64,000 nucleotides of DNA from Amphiduros pacificus (Eukaryota; Annelida; Polychaeta; Phyllodocida; Hesionidae). The position numbers were made by a program, and so were the translations under genes. The notes beneath the pieces are model-generated. The model was not told the origin of the DNA and made no database searches. It saw only the letters and a list, made by a program, of their open reading frames with translations. Of the stretch, positions 1 through 12,754 are shown piece by piece. The DNA lies in assembly GCA_949316495.1 (NCBI GenBank), contig OX439001.1, forward strand, positions 34,184,388-34,248,387, given 5' to 3'. Each line of letters opens with the position of its first letter. Position 1 is the stretch's first letter.

Positions 1-2046
1 ACCATTTATGAGTCAATATTCACATTACCCTTCACGTGACTAAGTGATGACATCAACTATTATTACATTGTATTGAAAATGATTTAGAATACACTTATAG
101 CAATGATTTAAATTATTCTGAGATCGAGGGAACCAGAAGGAGAATCTTTAGAAATCATCAGAGGAATCTTTGGTAGATTCCGCCCTGAATGTTAGTATAT
201 TCCAAAGTTCTAAAACGAAGACTATTTGCTTTACATGACGTGTTATTCCCTTATGAGAAAATACCAACTTTGAAAAAAAAGGTCCTTGGTGTGAAACCAG
301 CGTGGGAGGTTAAAGGGTTGGAACACACACACACACACTCACGTGTGAATCGTCGTAATACCTGTACCTATTTTTCACAAAAACTTAATCAGTCTGATGG
401 TGAGGTGAACAAGTAAATATAATATATAAAGGAATCAAAAATGTGGCATGGCAGGAAATTAATGAGACAACTGCTTCCTTCAAAATGTGAATTATATATA
501 AATATTTAAAGGTTAAAAATGTGAATATAATCATTGTACCAAAATCATTTGATTTTACTTTTAGAAATAATGACTAAGTTACAAAATGCATTATCATTAT
601 CATAATACTTATATAGACCAAATATTCTGCAAACACTTATCAATCATATCACATTAAGGTCTATAATCCACAATCAGTTTGAAGCATCTGGAGAGAACTT
701 GTGGTCTCGTGTGGTCTCGTGCATTTACGTAACTGCCTTCGGCACACATGGCGAACAAACTCGTTTGCGTGAGATTTTTAAATACCAAAATCTTTTAGTG
801 ATAATTCATATTTTATGCCATGATTATATCTAAAATGTCCCAAAAAAGCTTGATTATTCTTTGGATGGCATTAAATAAAGAAAATATAAATACTTCATAC
901 AAGTGGCCAGCTGCAAAAACTGGTTCAATTTAAATAATAAAAATTTAAGACTAGCAGGTTAAGTTTACTTTTTCTGTGCTAAATTAACAAATAACATTAC
1001 TTTGAACACATTTAAGCCAAAAAACATAAGTCTGTCCCAGTTTTTCATTGTGGATTATAGACCTTAATATCTCATCATTGTGGGTAGCATATTTTGTTTT
1101 TTCTCCACATTTTATCACCTGTGTAGTGTGGTCCATGGTGCTTAAGCCAAAGGGAAAATCATATTAGGTGAATCTTTTTCCTTAACCCTGGATTTGCCTT
1201 AATATTTCATTATGTGAAACATGAAAGAGAACTGAATATAAATACATGTGTATGTATTCCACGGAAATAGAATTGATCTATAAACAAGAGAAGCATATGG
1301 GTTGCCAATATAATTGATACATACATTTTATAAATTCCATGTAATCACCCCCAACCGCACTCATGTGGTAAAAAGAATGCAGTACGGTGCAAACCAGGTC
1401 GATTACTTGGGTTTCGTTACAGGATACTCGAATAAGCATGTAAAAGAACATGACAAGAATTTGCTTAAAGAGGAATAGCGTTCACTTGTTATTTCTTTGA
1501 TAAAGTGGACTTATACCAAATGTTAACTGCATGAAATATAAATACAAATATACGTGAAGGACAGACTGGCTAATACTATTCCCACTTAAGTCTTTGCGAT
1601 AAAAGATACACAGTGGTATAATGCCGATACTGTTTTATATCTCCACGCTTTGAGTTGTAATTTAAGATAAACATTGGACAAGTGATCACTACAAATATTT
1701 ACTCATACCTGAAGGTTATTTAGTTTTGTAGACAATCTTATACTGTGTATTATTCTGTAGCACTTAAAACATAAAGATAACGATGTGCTATTCTTAGGCA
1801 AATTGGTAGCACTCTACAGTCCTAAATACTGATAAATTCTTATAACACTTCCACATAATTATGTTGTTATAACAATAAAGAACATTCATTTTAATGGAGA
1901 CGTTCCCCTTGCCTTGGATGTAAAGTATTTTTTTCTATCATGAACATAAAGTTAATGTATAATAAACAAATTTGAATGTATGATAAGAATAATATTCAGG
2001 ATTTTGATTTCATCAAATCAATTTATATATTGTTTTGTAATTGCAG
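1..2046. other. Aquaporin intron / upstream sequence
   Basis: AT-rich sequence without recognisable coding exons. It holds a short (AC)n tract near 322-338, a small direct repeat of GTGGTCTCGT near 701-721 and the inverted-repeat element at 653-1068. It ends with a normal acceptor (TTGTAATTGCAG) in front of the exon at 2047. Confidence 0.55.
653..1068. mobile_element. Small inverted-repeat element (MITE-like) in aquaporin intron
   Basis: A 22-bp perfect inverted repeat bounds this 416-bp segment: 653-674 begins ATTAAGGTCTATAATCC and 1047-1068 is its reverse complement. The interior is AT-rich and non-coding. This is the form of a non-autonomous DNA transposon. I could not identify a convincing target-site duplication, so the superfamily is left open. 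Confidence 0.6.
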
Positions 2047-3484
2047 ATCAAATATACTGGGTCTAGTATGAACCCAGCCAGAAGTTTCGGACCTGCTGCT
2101 GTTGCAGGAATATGGGAAGAGCACTGGGTAAGTTGGACAATAAATAAAACATACCATAGAAATTAAATATATAGAAATTTTCACTGCTTGAATGGGCCAT
2201 GGTGCCATCTGGTGTGTAAATATTCATCACACGTGCGAAATTTTGAAACATGCACACTTGGCTCATAGTATCTGACTGATTTGTCATTAAAATTGAATAA
2301 TGAGAAATATGAGAATAAATTCAATCATTTATTTTAGTTCAATAAATTATTGAATGTATTTATTTATTTTTTAATTGGTATGTTTACTTCATATAAATGT
2401 GCTGAATTTGATGTGTGGAGTATAATCATGATTTGTCTGATTCTTGTATGCTGTTTGTCAGGTGTACTGGTGCGGCCCCCTGCTGGGAGCTGTCATCGCA
2501 GCCCTCGCCTATGACATCATCTTCTCTGCTAACTCCTCTATGAACAAGGCTCGTGGCTATCTGTTGGCTGCTGACTACGACCCTGAATCCTACCAGGAGA
2601 ACCCTGAGCCCAGGGTCAGTATCAATTACTCATTTCCGATTGTAATTGTGGCTTTTGCATATTATTTCCGTGCCTCCAGCAATTCACTGTGCCGTGCCGT
2701 AACACTTGACCTCATACCCATTCATATCAATGTATTTCTATCCATTTCGATCAATCAGGTTTTGGTCAAAATATTTACAAGCGGTCTAAAAGCATACAAA
2801 AAAATTTGAATCGTTTAATCGTTTAATGCATGCCCTGGGAAGGCGAAAGGTTTTGATAAATTAATTTGTATCCACCAGGTGGTGCTCGATGAGCGTGGAG
2901 TATGACAACGAACCTCTCAGCGCCCTCTCCTGGAGTCCACGCGCCTGAACAGCACAGTTGATGCAACACAAGGGGGCGATGCTAGTGACGAGGTCAACTT
3001 GCCTTCATTATTAAATCTCAGTTTTTCCTACTGATACAGATATTAATGCCCCACCTGTTTTGTTTTTTAATGAAAAAGTTTTTTTTAATTAATTTTTAAT
3101 GGTTTTCTTTAACAGCATGATGTTTCATTTCTTCCTGGTTTTACTTATTACTAGATGTGCATATCTTAAATTAAATTAAAAAGTTAACGCCATTAATATT
3201 TGTATTTAGAAATATCAAGACTATAGTTAATTAAAGAAGAGGATTTGTGTATGTTTTGGATCAATAAGATGTAAGATTATGTCCGACAGGTGGAGCTGAC
3301 AGAGATCACCACTGCAGACAAGGACAACACACATAAAGATGACAAATCTGAGAAAGAAATGGTTGTTGATGATGAGAAAAGAGAAGAAAAGAAGGATGAG
3401 GGGAGGGAAAAGAAATCTGAGAGTGAAGCAGATGAACCTTCTGAAAATACACCTATGCTTGGAGAGGACAAAACAACAAAATAA
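2047..3484 (+). CDS. Aquaporin (MIP family), last three coding exons
   Basis: Three exons read on the plus strand: 2047-2127, 2462-2614 and 3290-3484 (stop TAA 3482-3484), all phase 0 with GT/AG borders. The first encodes [16 protein letters not shown], the second NPA half-helix of aquaporins followed by the Arg of the aromatic/arginine filter, and ends EEHW; the second starts [15 protein letters not shown], the last membrane helix. Both exon borders fall where vertebrate AQP4-type genes are split (before YTGASMNPARS and before the IYWVGP-type helix), which supports the model. The cytoplasmic tail is extended by a Lys/Glu/Asp-rich segment of about 64 residues ending EDKTTK. The protein is a plasma-membrane water channel by family; exact subfamily (AQP4-like or big-brain-like) cannot be fixed from the C-terminal third. 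Earlier exons, including the first NPA motif, must lie left of the window, since I saw none in 1-2046. Confidence 0.9.
2879..2905 (+). other. Candidate alternative terminal exon of the aquaporin
   Basis: After the acceptor-like TATCCACCAG the phase-0 frame reads VVLDERGV and stops (TGA 2903-2905). The sequence to about 2995 is unusually GC-rich for this intron and looks coding-like: past the stop the same frame stays open for more than 30 codons, and another frame is open over [15 protein letters not shown]. It could be an alternative last exon giving a short tail instead of the charged one, or a decayed former exon. The sequence alone does not decide. Confidence 0.3.
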
Positions 3485-3687
3485 GCGAGAACAATCCATA
3501 CCATATTGTGGAAAATTATTTTTTATATATGTCAAAAATATTTAAAAAAAAACCCAACTTATTGACTCATATGGAATGTTGAAATAACAAATACCAAATA
3601 TTATTAAAACATTTGCAAAAGAAGAGAGACAGAAGGATTGTTTTGAGAGGAACATGGACCTGGTACATTTTAAGAAATAATTTTCAT

Positions 3688-3713
3688 AATAAAGATATTA
3701 CCTAATCAATAAA
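3688..3713 (+). promoter_or_regulatory. Candidate polyadenylation signals of the aquaporin
   Basis: Two AATAAA hexamers at 3688-3693 and 3708-3713 lie about 200-230 bases after the aquaporin stop codon, a usual 3'UTR length. The region is AT-rich, so such hexamers also occur by chance. Confidence 0.35.
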
Positions 3714-5080
3714 AACTGGTATTTTCTTCCTGAGGATTATTTTTTCAATGATACCACCAATCATATCACCTTCAAAAATACTGAGAAGAAAATGGTGGTG
3801 TGAAAACCTGATTTACTTTGTAAATTATAGTTAACTATGCAATGTATTGTAGATAGATATATCCCCTGTTTTTTTAATATTAGTACTTATTAAATAAATG
3901 TTGATATGAATATATTACATATATATCAATTTATCCACTAAAATTAAGAGAATTATTACAAAAACTATACATTAAATCTAGATTTATTATTTAATTTTCA
4001 CTTCTATAATGTTAATATAAAGGTTCAATGGCAAATGGCATAAATGAATAACTTTAGTTAAAATTAATAAATATCTGCTGTAGATAAAACATTTCACAAC
4101 TATCTGACATATTGAAGGAGTTGGTATATAGCAGCGTTCCACTGATAACCAGACACAAGATTATCAATGTATAGATATATACTAATGAGACTAATCAAGA
4201 ATAGGACAAAAACAATGTAAATAGGACAAATGGAATTATGATGATACAGTTTTATATCGTGCCATCTTGATCTTTCTTAATATCTCTATTACCAAAGATC
4301 AATATTCGCATGGGACAATCATATTGCTGCCAAAAAAATTAATTTCTCAAAATTGATGCGCACAAATGGAAATATAGCTTAAAAAAAAGATAAATGATGC
4401 AAAATAAAACATTGACGTTTTGAAAACTAAAAAGAACATTTTAATGAAATATCCTCATATCCCGAATTTTTATAATTTGCTTGTGAAGAATAATTTTGAT
4501 ATTGTATAAAAATGTATAAATGACATAGTTTTGAACAGCACAAATAGCTTTATTTTAAATAAATCTTTCTTGTTATATTTCAAGGCAGGCAGCAAACCTA
4601 ATTAATATCAGACCTTGTCTAGTTTTTGTAAATACAATGTCCTCTTCATATTTTGCAATTAAATATATTTTTATCAAAGATTCCAAATTAAGCTACTAAC
4701 ACTATACTTCAAATATAAAATATAAATTTCAAATATGCTTGGTAAATTGACTCCACATATCCAAAGTTGTAGATCTTTACTTGCAGTAATTATACATATA
4801 TTATCTATATTTTAAAAAGTAAAATTGCATATTCATTTATCTTTTTGTTAATAATCTTGCAGTTTGACCAATCAAAGCTCACAAATGATTTATATTTATC
4901 CTGATCACATATGATATATGATCCTTATCACATCTTGATTTTATTTTCATCAATAGTGGAGGTCATTGACCTTGATCATATACATTCATTCAGGAGTCAA
5001 ATACTACTTGGAGTGCTGGTCTGACGTCAGTTGATGTATAAAAATGTATTAACAGATTCTGCTGCAGATAAAACATTTCA

Positions 5081-5190
5081 TGCATTCAATATGAAAGTAG
5101 TAATGCATTCAATATGCAAGTAATTTATTCAATATGAAAGTAATGTATTCAATATGAAAGTAATGCATTCAATATGCAAGTAATGCATTC
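5081..5190. repeat. Short minisatellite, about 20-bp unit
   Basis: About five imperfect head-to-tail units of the type GCATTCAATATGAAAGTAAT with small substitutions (GAAAG/GCAAG). Confidence 0.75.
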
Positions 5191-5878
5191 ATCCCCATGT
5201 GTCCTCTACGTTGTGGGCATTAGGTTGCTCAGAGTATAGTTCAGATAGAATAAGAAGCAAAGCATTTCTGATTGTATCCATAGGGAGTAAGCGGGTGTAG
5301 CTTTAATGACCTATAATATATTAGAATGTAATGATTTGTTTTGAAAATTCATCTTTTTAAAACATGACTGACATGTGAGGTGCAATTTTGTGTTATTATA
5401 GAAACGTGGTGCATGCTAATATTTGAAAATAAAAACATTTCAAAACTATTGATTATTTTATCTGTGAGATGAATACCATCCTTTTTAAATTACCATGACG
5501 TGTTTTTTTTATTTGAAGAGAAATCACCTTAAAATACATACTTATATAAAAAATGCAAGTGTTCAGATGGAAATGCTTTTACGAGTACTATTTTATGGGT
5601 AAATTTATGGAACCTATGAAAGCTGTGAAACTAAGATGGCTGAAAGAAAGTTGAAACAGTCCCAAGCAACATGTAAAAATGCCCTTTTTTAAATTTCGCT
5701 TCAAATCATTTCTACTTCAGTGTTGTACGTCAATGTTCATCAGTTCAACCCGATTGGAAGCAGAGATAATCAATTGAGAGAGACATTCATATTAATTAAG
5801 ATTGAGATCCAGACTTCCATATTTGTTTATTATGACAAAGCTACAGCTTATATCAAATCACACGAGTCCTTTGTCTTC

Positions 5879-8800
5879 CTAGTCAAAGTCAGATTTAGGA
5901 ACGACAACCTGTATCCACAACTGCATTAATTTGGTAAACATATCTGAAAAAAAAAAGTTTTTAAAGCATCTTTATGCTATGATATAATGAATTATACATA
6001 TATAAATTACAAAACATTCATGCACTAATTGATATATTAATTAATAAGATGATATATTTACTGATTCCTGGAAGCACCATTTTGAAATGAACAAAGGGGA
6101 CATACAGAATGAGTCCTCCCAGCATGACAAGAATAGCATACAGGAACTCTATCTGGGGGGAATTTATGATTGGAGCCACCACTAAATACACAGAAACCAG
6201 GCAAACAAAGATCGGCAAAACCAATGGCACCTGAAGTAATAAGTTATCAGAGTCGGAGATAGGGACAATGTACAAAGGTATAAAGAATTATATGTACAAA
6301 TGTATGTACAAAGGTATAAAAAGCAAATCGTAGATTCAAAAGTATTTAAAACAGGTCGCAGATACCAAGGTATTAAAACGAGTCGTAGATAGGTACAGCA
6401 TTTGTAAAAAAACAAACAAAAAAAAACAAAAAACAAAAACAAACAGATTTATTGTTGTTTGCAGAAAAATGGAAACAAAGCATTACCTTAAAAGGCCTGG
6501 GAGAATCTTTCATTGTGAATCGGAAAATAACCACTGCTGCCATTGTAATCCCATAAAATATCCACTTAGTGAAGCTGAAGAAACTAATTAGTCTGCCAAT
6601 ATCTCCTGGTATAGACATCATTATTGCAAGAATACACTGAAACAGAAAACATAAGGAGATGTATAGTCACTTCTGTACGTGATCATAAAAGCAATAAAAA
6701 CATTCACTGCTGGGTTAGCAAGGTACTTGTATTTAGTTCATTCACAATCCAGATTAATTTATACACAAAGGCTAGAGAAACAGTGATTTTATCCATAACT
6801 GATTTTATATTCTAGTCATGTTTTTGTCATCCCTTCTGTACATAAATGTATATAATATATATGTTTTATGTGTGTTGTCAGTCCTGTATGTAATGTATAT
6901 TTTTAATGCATGTGTTTTATGTAAGGTCCGCTTTGCTGTAAGAGCTTCCTGGTGAAATAAAGATATTTTGACTTTGACTTGACTTGACTGACAATTGTGG
7001 AACAAATTCATTTTTATGACAATTAAGGCATTTACGCACTGCATATGACAGTAACAGAGCCTACACCTCACATCTGTACTATGCTACATTACTTTTAGTA
7101 TTGATGGTCACAGCAGGTACTCACGGTGAGCATTATTGAGGGAGAAGGGGTATATCTTTTGACATGAATCATGGATAACACTTCTAAGATATGACCTTCC
7201 CTCGCTGCTACATGCGTCAATCTGCAATTAATGAACTTTTCAAATATATGTAATGTACCAGCAAAATGCAACTGTATCATAATTAAATTCACCAACCTTC
7301 CACCAGAAAATAGTGCGCCATTGGCAGCTCCAAATGTGGACATGGCTACGAAGATAGGCATGATCCAACTGATATCGGGAATGACCGCATCAGCCCATGT
7401 CTACAATATTGTATTCATACATTTCTCTGGCATTTCTATGTTTCTTGTTGCACTATGTATAATATCAAGATGTCCAGCTTCTTGTATGAACACAATCAGG
7501 AACATGTCTCGCCTTGTTTGCATATACTGAAACCATTCCCATTGGTACAGACATAACATCTCTTTCATATGATAAGACTCATTTGATCGGCTAAAGATCT
7601 AGATTTCGAATTCCCTTGATGTTTTACCGCAGATTTAGCATGATCATTCTGTCATAATGTTATAAAAAATACATTCAACATCAAACTTGGTCGTCTCTTA
7701 TATTCTTGATACTTTTGTTTTCAGCATGTGAAGCTTGGTGAGAAAAAATAATATTTATTTTCAGAAGATATACGGTAGATTTTTTTCTATTTGGCTATGG
7801 TAATATGGTAAGGATATAAGGCAGATCACTATAAGAGGTACATGAATATCAAGGGTAAGACGATCAAAAAGAGTAAGACGATCATAAAGAGTAACACGAC
7901 CATACGTAGTAATGCGACCGTAAAGAGTAATATGACCATAAAGAGAACATGATTTAATGTTAGGAACTGGCCATATTAATCTTTAAGTTTCAGCTTGTTA
8001 ATAATAGATATTCTGCACAAATATTTATTAACCTTCATATTTTGAAATTTATTTTAATAGAGATAATTATATCACAAAAATAGTTTTGTATCGTACAGCA
8101 TATTTATAATATTCATGTTTAACTCACAATGACAACTGTAGGTGAAGCCAATAGTTCCGGAACAGACATAACAGTGAAGTATGATACATTGACAAGAAGG
8201 TACACAACTATCACCAGTGGCATTCCAATTACAATAGACTTCGGTAAGGTTTTGTCGGAATCCTGGATTTCTTCAGTAATGTAAGTTAAAATAGTCCTAT
8301 TGAAAACATCATAGAAAAAAGAATTAAAGTTTGGCATATATTGGCATGCAACAAGACAAGCAAAAGCAGCATTAAACATTTAAAAAGTGGTATATATATT
8401 TTTGGTTTGAATGTTTGGTGGGAAGGATTGAAAACAGCTCTGTAGATAAATAAATAAAAACAGTTTTAACAGATCAGAAATCTGAAGAAAATATCAACAA
8501 ATCCGTTTTCTCAAATATTTCCGGAAGATATTATGTCTTTTAGTGATATTTTACCAGATTAACCACTCATTAACATCCAACACCAATTACCAGTCAAACT
8601 TTGAATGTTTTGAAGCTGGTTTGAGAATAACGCGGATGCAATACCTCTATTCCATGAGCAAACTACGAATATGGTCAAAACATATTTTCCGTGTATTTCG
8701 GATTTTGTTATATTTATAAACTCACCACCCCTCATAAGCCCACATTCCATTGTACAGTCCCAGGGCTATTATTCCAGCATTACTTTCTGTCCCATCAAAT

Positions 8801-11800
8801 CCCGATTCTAATGTTTCCGTATGACCTATAAGTCAAGAAAATTAGTTTCTGCTAAGGAATTATAATTGGTATATTTGGCCAATTAATGTAAAATATAAAG
8901 TTACCTTGTGCTATTCTGACAAGTCCACCAATAATTATGATGGTTACAGCCAGGAGTTTTGAAGCAGTGAATATAACTTGGATCCTTGTCGCCAGTTTGA
9001 CGCTGTAGCAGTTTAACCAGGTAAGGAAACCTGTATAAAACAATATCAAGCTTATTTTGAAAACGATAGGGTCATCATGGTGCATGCGTATCTTTATGTA
9101 ATTTTAGATCTCTTAATATTTATTCAACTTACATATGATGACAATTGATAACAACTTAGGATAGAGTGTCGGTAAAGGACAACCATCATTCATAAATGGC
9201 ATCAAAAGGTACTGAGCAGAGGTCAAACAGACAATGGCAAGTCCAGAAGGGCCTGTCATTAGAATTGATGTGAAAGATATCATATATGCCACGAGACCGC
9301 CATATGCCACGTTAACATACGTGTATTCTCCGCCAGACTTTGGGATGAGGGTTGCAAGTTCGGCCATTGAAAGTGATCCTGAAAAAATGTATAACACTTT
9401 TAAGTTAGTGCAATTCCAGGTAAAGGTTTATCTAACAAACACAATATCACTCATGTAAGATTTATGCAAGCCTCCTTGACTTAAATCTAGTGTAAATATA
9501 TGTAAGCATGACTTTGGTGGGGCTGCATATCGCTCAAATGTTGAATGCTGAATGAGGATTAACGGCATTTCTCCAGATTCTTTAACGTAACCTCGGGCCT
9601 AAAATAGGAATATCTGTTGTATCATTCTTGTTTGACCTATTAACAAATCATATTATTGTGGAACTGATGAACACTGTATATGAATTTAAAACAAGAGAAA
9701 TAAGTATGAAAACTGTTTGCTGTGCTAATATTGTGGACACTTTCGAGTGGATTCTATTTCCAAGAACTGGTAAAAACGGTTGTCAAAACAAATAAAACAC
9801 AAGTAGTCCACTTCCAACATACCACAAGGGACAAAATCTATTGGGTAGTCTCATTAAGAAATGATATTTTATCTGTTATAGGCTTATGGTAGCGTGCAAT
9901 GGGAAATTAGGGACTGTGTTTCACTGATGTAATGTGATGTCATATATAACCATAGAAAAAATAGCAATAGCAAAATAAAAACAGAAAAATTGATGATCAA
10001 CTTTAATTTGTAAATTAAAGTGTTTATTATTTTAATATTATATAAATGAGACAGAGGAATACCTTTGGGAGGTAACAAAATATAGTTTTATACAAGTGAT
10101 GGATGTTCCGCTAATATCTATCAGTGAAAGAGACCAAGGGTTTTCTTGAATATTCTAAACCAAACAGATAGCACAGTGATCAGGAATGACCTACCTTATA
10201 GTATCAATATGAGGTAAATTCTGAATGATACATAATACTCACCAAATGTTGCAATCAATCCACATATTGTCCAGTTGATTAAACCTAAACCAATGGAACC
10301 AGACCCTTCTAGAACTCCTGTAGGCGATATGAAAATTCCTGAGCCTAAATACATAACAATAAAATATTTGACTTATAAAGATAAATTCATGCAACAAGAA
10401 AGGAGTAATTACACTATATAATTTACTACCTTTGATTTGAACGGCAAATTAATAAATATTCTAATCAAAATAATAAAATAATATTTAAATAAATAACAAA
10501 GAAATAATGAATTCTATGTATAGATAGTGATGTATATTTAATCGAATATCCTGTACTATGTCAATGGAATATATTGCATGCGCAGATATAAAATCAATAT
10601 TTACCTATTATGGAACCAACTATGAAAGAAATACTAGACAGAAGTCCAACACTTCTTTTGAGCTTAATTTCAGATTGAGCATCTGTGTCTGATCTTGAAA
10701 TATTGGCTGTGCTGGTTTGTAGTTGTCCACCATGTTTTGTAATGTCCTTTACGCCCTGGCCTATATGTGAAGAATTAATATTCATTTTATCCACATTTAT
10801 ACCACATATGACACCAGAGATTAAATCACACATTATACCAGAGATTAAATCACACATTATACCAGAGAGGAAGTCACATATTATACCAGAGAGGAAGTCA
10901 TATATTATACCAGAGAGGAAGTCACACATTATACCAGAGAGGAAGTCACACATTATACCAGAGAGGAAGTCACATATTATACCATAGAGGAAGTCACACA
11001 TTATACCAGAGAGGAAGTCACAAATTATACCAGAGAGGAAGTCACATATTATACCAGAGAGGAAGTCAAACATTATACCAGAGAGGAAGTCACAAATTAT
11101 ACCAGAGAGGAAGTCACACATTATACCAGAGAGGAAGTCAAACATTATACCAGAGAGGAAGTCACATATTATACCAGAAAGGAAGTCACATATTATACCA
11201 GAGAGGAAGTCAAACATTATACCAGAGAGGAAGTCACACATTATACCAGAGAGGAAGTCAAACATTATACCAGAGAGGAAGTCACACATTATGCCAGAGA
11301 GGAAGTCACATATTATACCAGAGAGGAAGTTACACATTATACCAGAGAGGAAGTCAAACATTATACCAGAGAGGAAGTCACACATTATGCCAGAGAGGAA
11401 GTCACATATTATACCAGAGAGGAAGTCACACATTATACCAGAGAGGAAGTCACATATTATACCATAGATGAAGTCACACATTATACCAGAAAGGAAGTCA
11501 CACATTATACCAGAGAGGAAGTCACATATTATACCAGAGAGGAAGTCACATATTATACCAGAGAGGAAGTCACAAATTATACCAGAGAGGAAGTCACACA
11601 TTATACCAGAGAGGAAGTCAAACATTATACCAGAGAGGAAGTCAAACATTATACCAGAGAGGAAGTCACACATTATACCAGAGAGGAAGTCACAAATAAT
11701 ACCAGAGAGGAAGTCAAACATTATACCAGAGAGAAAGTCACACATTATACCAGAGAGGAAGTCACACATTATACCAGAGAGAAGGTCACACATTATACCA

Positions 11801-12754
11801 GAGAGGAAGTCACACATTATACCAGAGAGGAAGTCACACATTATACCAGGGAGGAAGTCACACATTATACCAGAGAGGAAGTCACATATTATACCAGAGA
11901 GGAAGTCACATATTATACCAGAAAGGAAGTCACACATTATACCAGAGAGGAAGTCACACATTATGCCAGAGAGGAAGTCACATATTATACCAGAGAGGAA
12001 GTCACATATTATACCAGAGAGGAAGTCACACATTATGCCAGAGAGGAAATCATATATTAAACCAGAGAGGAAGTCACACATTATGCCAGAGAGGAAGTCA
12101 CACATTATACCAGAGAGGAAGTCATATATTATATGAGAGAGGAAGTCACATATTATACCAGAGAGGAAGTCACACATTATACCAGAGAGGAAGTCATACC
12201 AGAGAGGAAGTCATACCAGAGAGGAAGTCACACATTATACCAGGGAGGAAGTCATATATTATACCAGAGAGGAAGTCACACATTTTACCAGAGAGGAAGT
12301 CACACATTTTACAAGAGATGAAGTTACACATTATACCAGAGAGGATGTCACACATTATACCAGAGAGGAAGTCACACATTATACCAGAGAGGAAGTCATA
12401 TATCAAGCCAGAGAGGAAGTCACACATTATACCAGAGAGGAAGTCACACATTATATCAGAGAGGAAGTCACACATTATACCAGAGAGGAAGTCACACAAT
12501 ATACCAGAGAGGAAGTCACATATCATGCCAGAGAGGAAGTCACATATGATACCAGAGAGGAGGTCACATATTATGCCCAGTCACACAACATGTATATGGT
12601 TCCTTCAATAGTTGTTTCTGCATATAGAGTGATATGATATGGACTAAACATTTGCCTAAGTACGTCACATTGTTAATATTGCAAAATCAAACAAATAAGT
12701 ACTTGCACAAATATTTTATATACAAACGTACACAATTACTTTCTTACCATTCAT
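5879..12754 (-). CDS. SLC7A9-like: b(0,+)-type amino-acid transporter light chain, copy A
   Basis: Twelve coding exons on minus, 5'->3': 12748-12754, 10605-10760, 10243-10344, 9133-9378, 8905-9030, 8726-8825, 8128-8296, 7297-7400, 7125-7221, 6487-6636, 6062-6230, 5879-5943; 496 codons plus stop, close to human SLC7A9 (487). It should be a twelve-helix plasma-membrane exchanger working with an SLC3 heavy chain. Helix 1 has the unwound GSGIF substrate motif (exon 3 of the list) and the NDGCPLP loop supplies the expected heavy-chain disulfide Cys. Helix 6 reads WAYEGW where human has WAYDGW, and the next residues are TILTY instead of NQLNY, so substrate choice may differ. The start is MNG; copy B starts nine codons before the same junction, and here that ATG is ATA. 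It is the most diverged copy. Intron 1 holds a large minisatellite. Confidence 0.9.
6805..6985 (+). repeat. Probable non-LTR retroelement 3' tail
   Basis: In the intron between exons 8 and 9 of copy A. The stretch ends TTCCTGGTGAAATAAAG followed by short TTGACTT-type repeats, a common 3' end of LINEs and of SINEs that share their tails. No coding part is left. Family assignment is inference. Confidence 0.45.
7853..7946. repeat. Short minisatellite, 19-20 bp unit
   Basis: About five imperfect units of AAAGAGTAAGACGATCAT type in the intron between exons 6 and 7 of copy A. Confidence 0.7.
10805..12580. repeat. 24-bp minisatellite, about 70 units, in intron 1 of copy A
   Basis: Head-to-tail units of 24 bp (plus strand CACATTATACCAGAGAGGAA plus GTCA) with scattered substitutions; a few units near 12193-12235 are shortened. 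Because 24 is divisible by three and the unit has no stop in some frames, both strands carry long open frames: minus reads repeated SGIMCDFL (10594-12177) and plus reads repeated HIIPERKS. The minus frame runs without a stop straight into exon 10605-10760 of copy A. The simplest reading is an expanded intronic minisatellite between the 7-nt first coding exon and the second. Confidence 0.92.

Larger units (their letters stand above)
3485..5878. other. Intergenic gap between aquaporin and SLC7 copy A (convergent ends)
   Basis: The two genes are convergent: the aquaporin ends at 3484 on plus and copy A ends at 5879 on minus, so this gap must contain both 3'UTRs. It is very AT-rich and shows no other coding signal. 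It includes a short minisatellite at 5081-5190. Confidence 0.6.

Noticed and set aside
3339-3545. Plus-strand frame overlapping the aquaporin tail
   Set aside because: It is a shifted reading of the Lys/Glu-rich exon 3290-3484.
7231-7530. Plus-strand frame across the helix 8 exon of copy A
   Set aside because: Antisense shadow of exon 7297-7400.
10594-12177. A 527-residue protein of SGIMCDFL repeats
   Set aside because: It is the reading of a 24-bp minisatellite; the opposite strand is equally open. Only the last part (10605-10760) is a supported exon.
10805-12580. CRISPR-like array
   Set aside because: Units are directly adjacent without spacers, and the setting is an animal intron.
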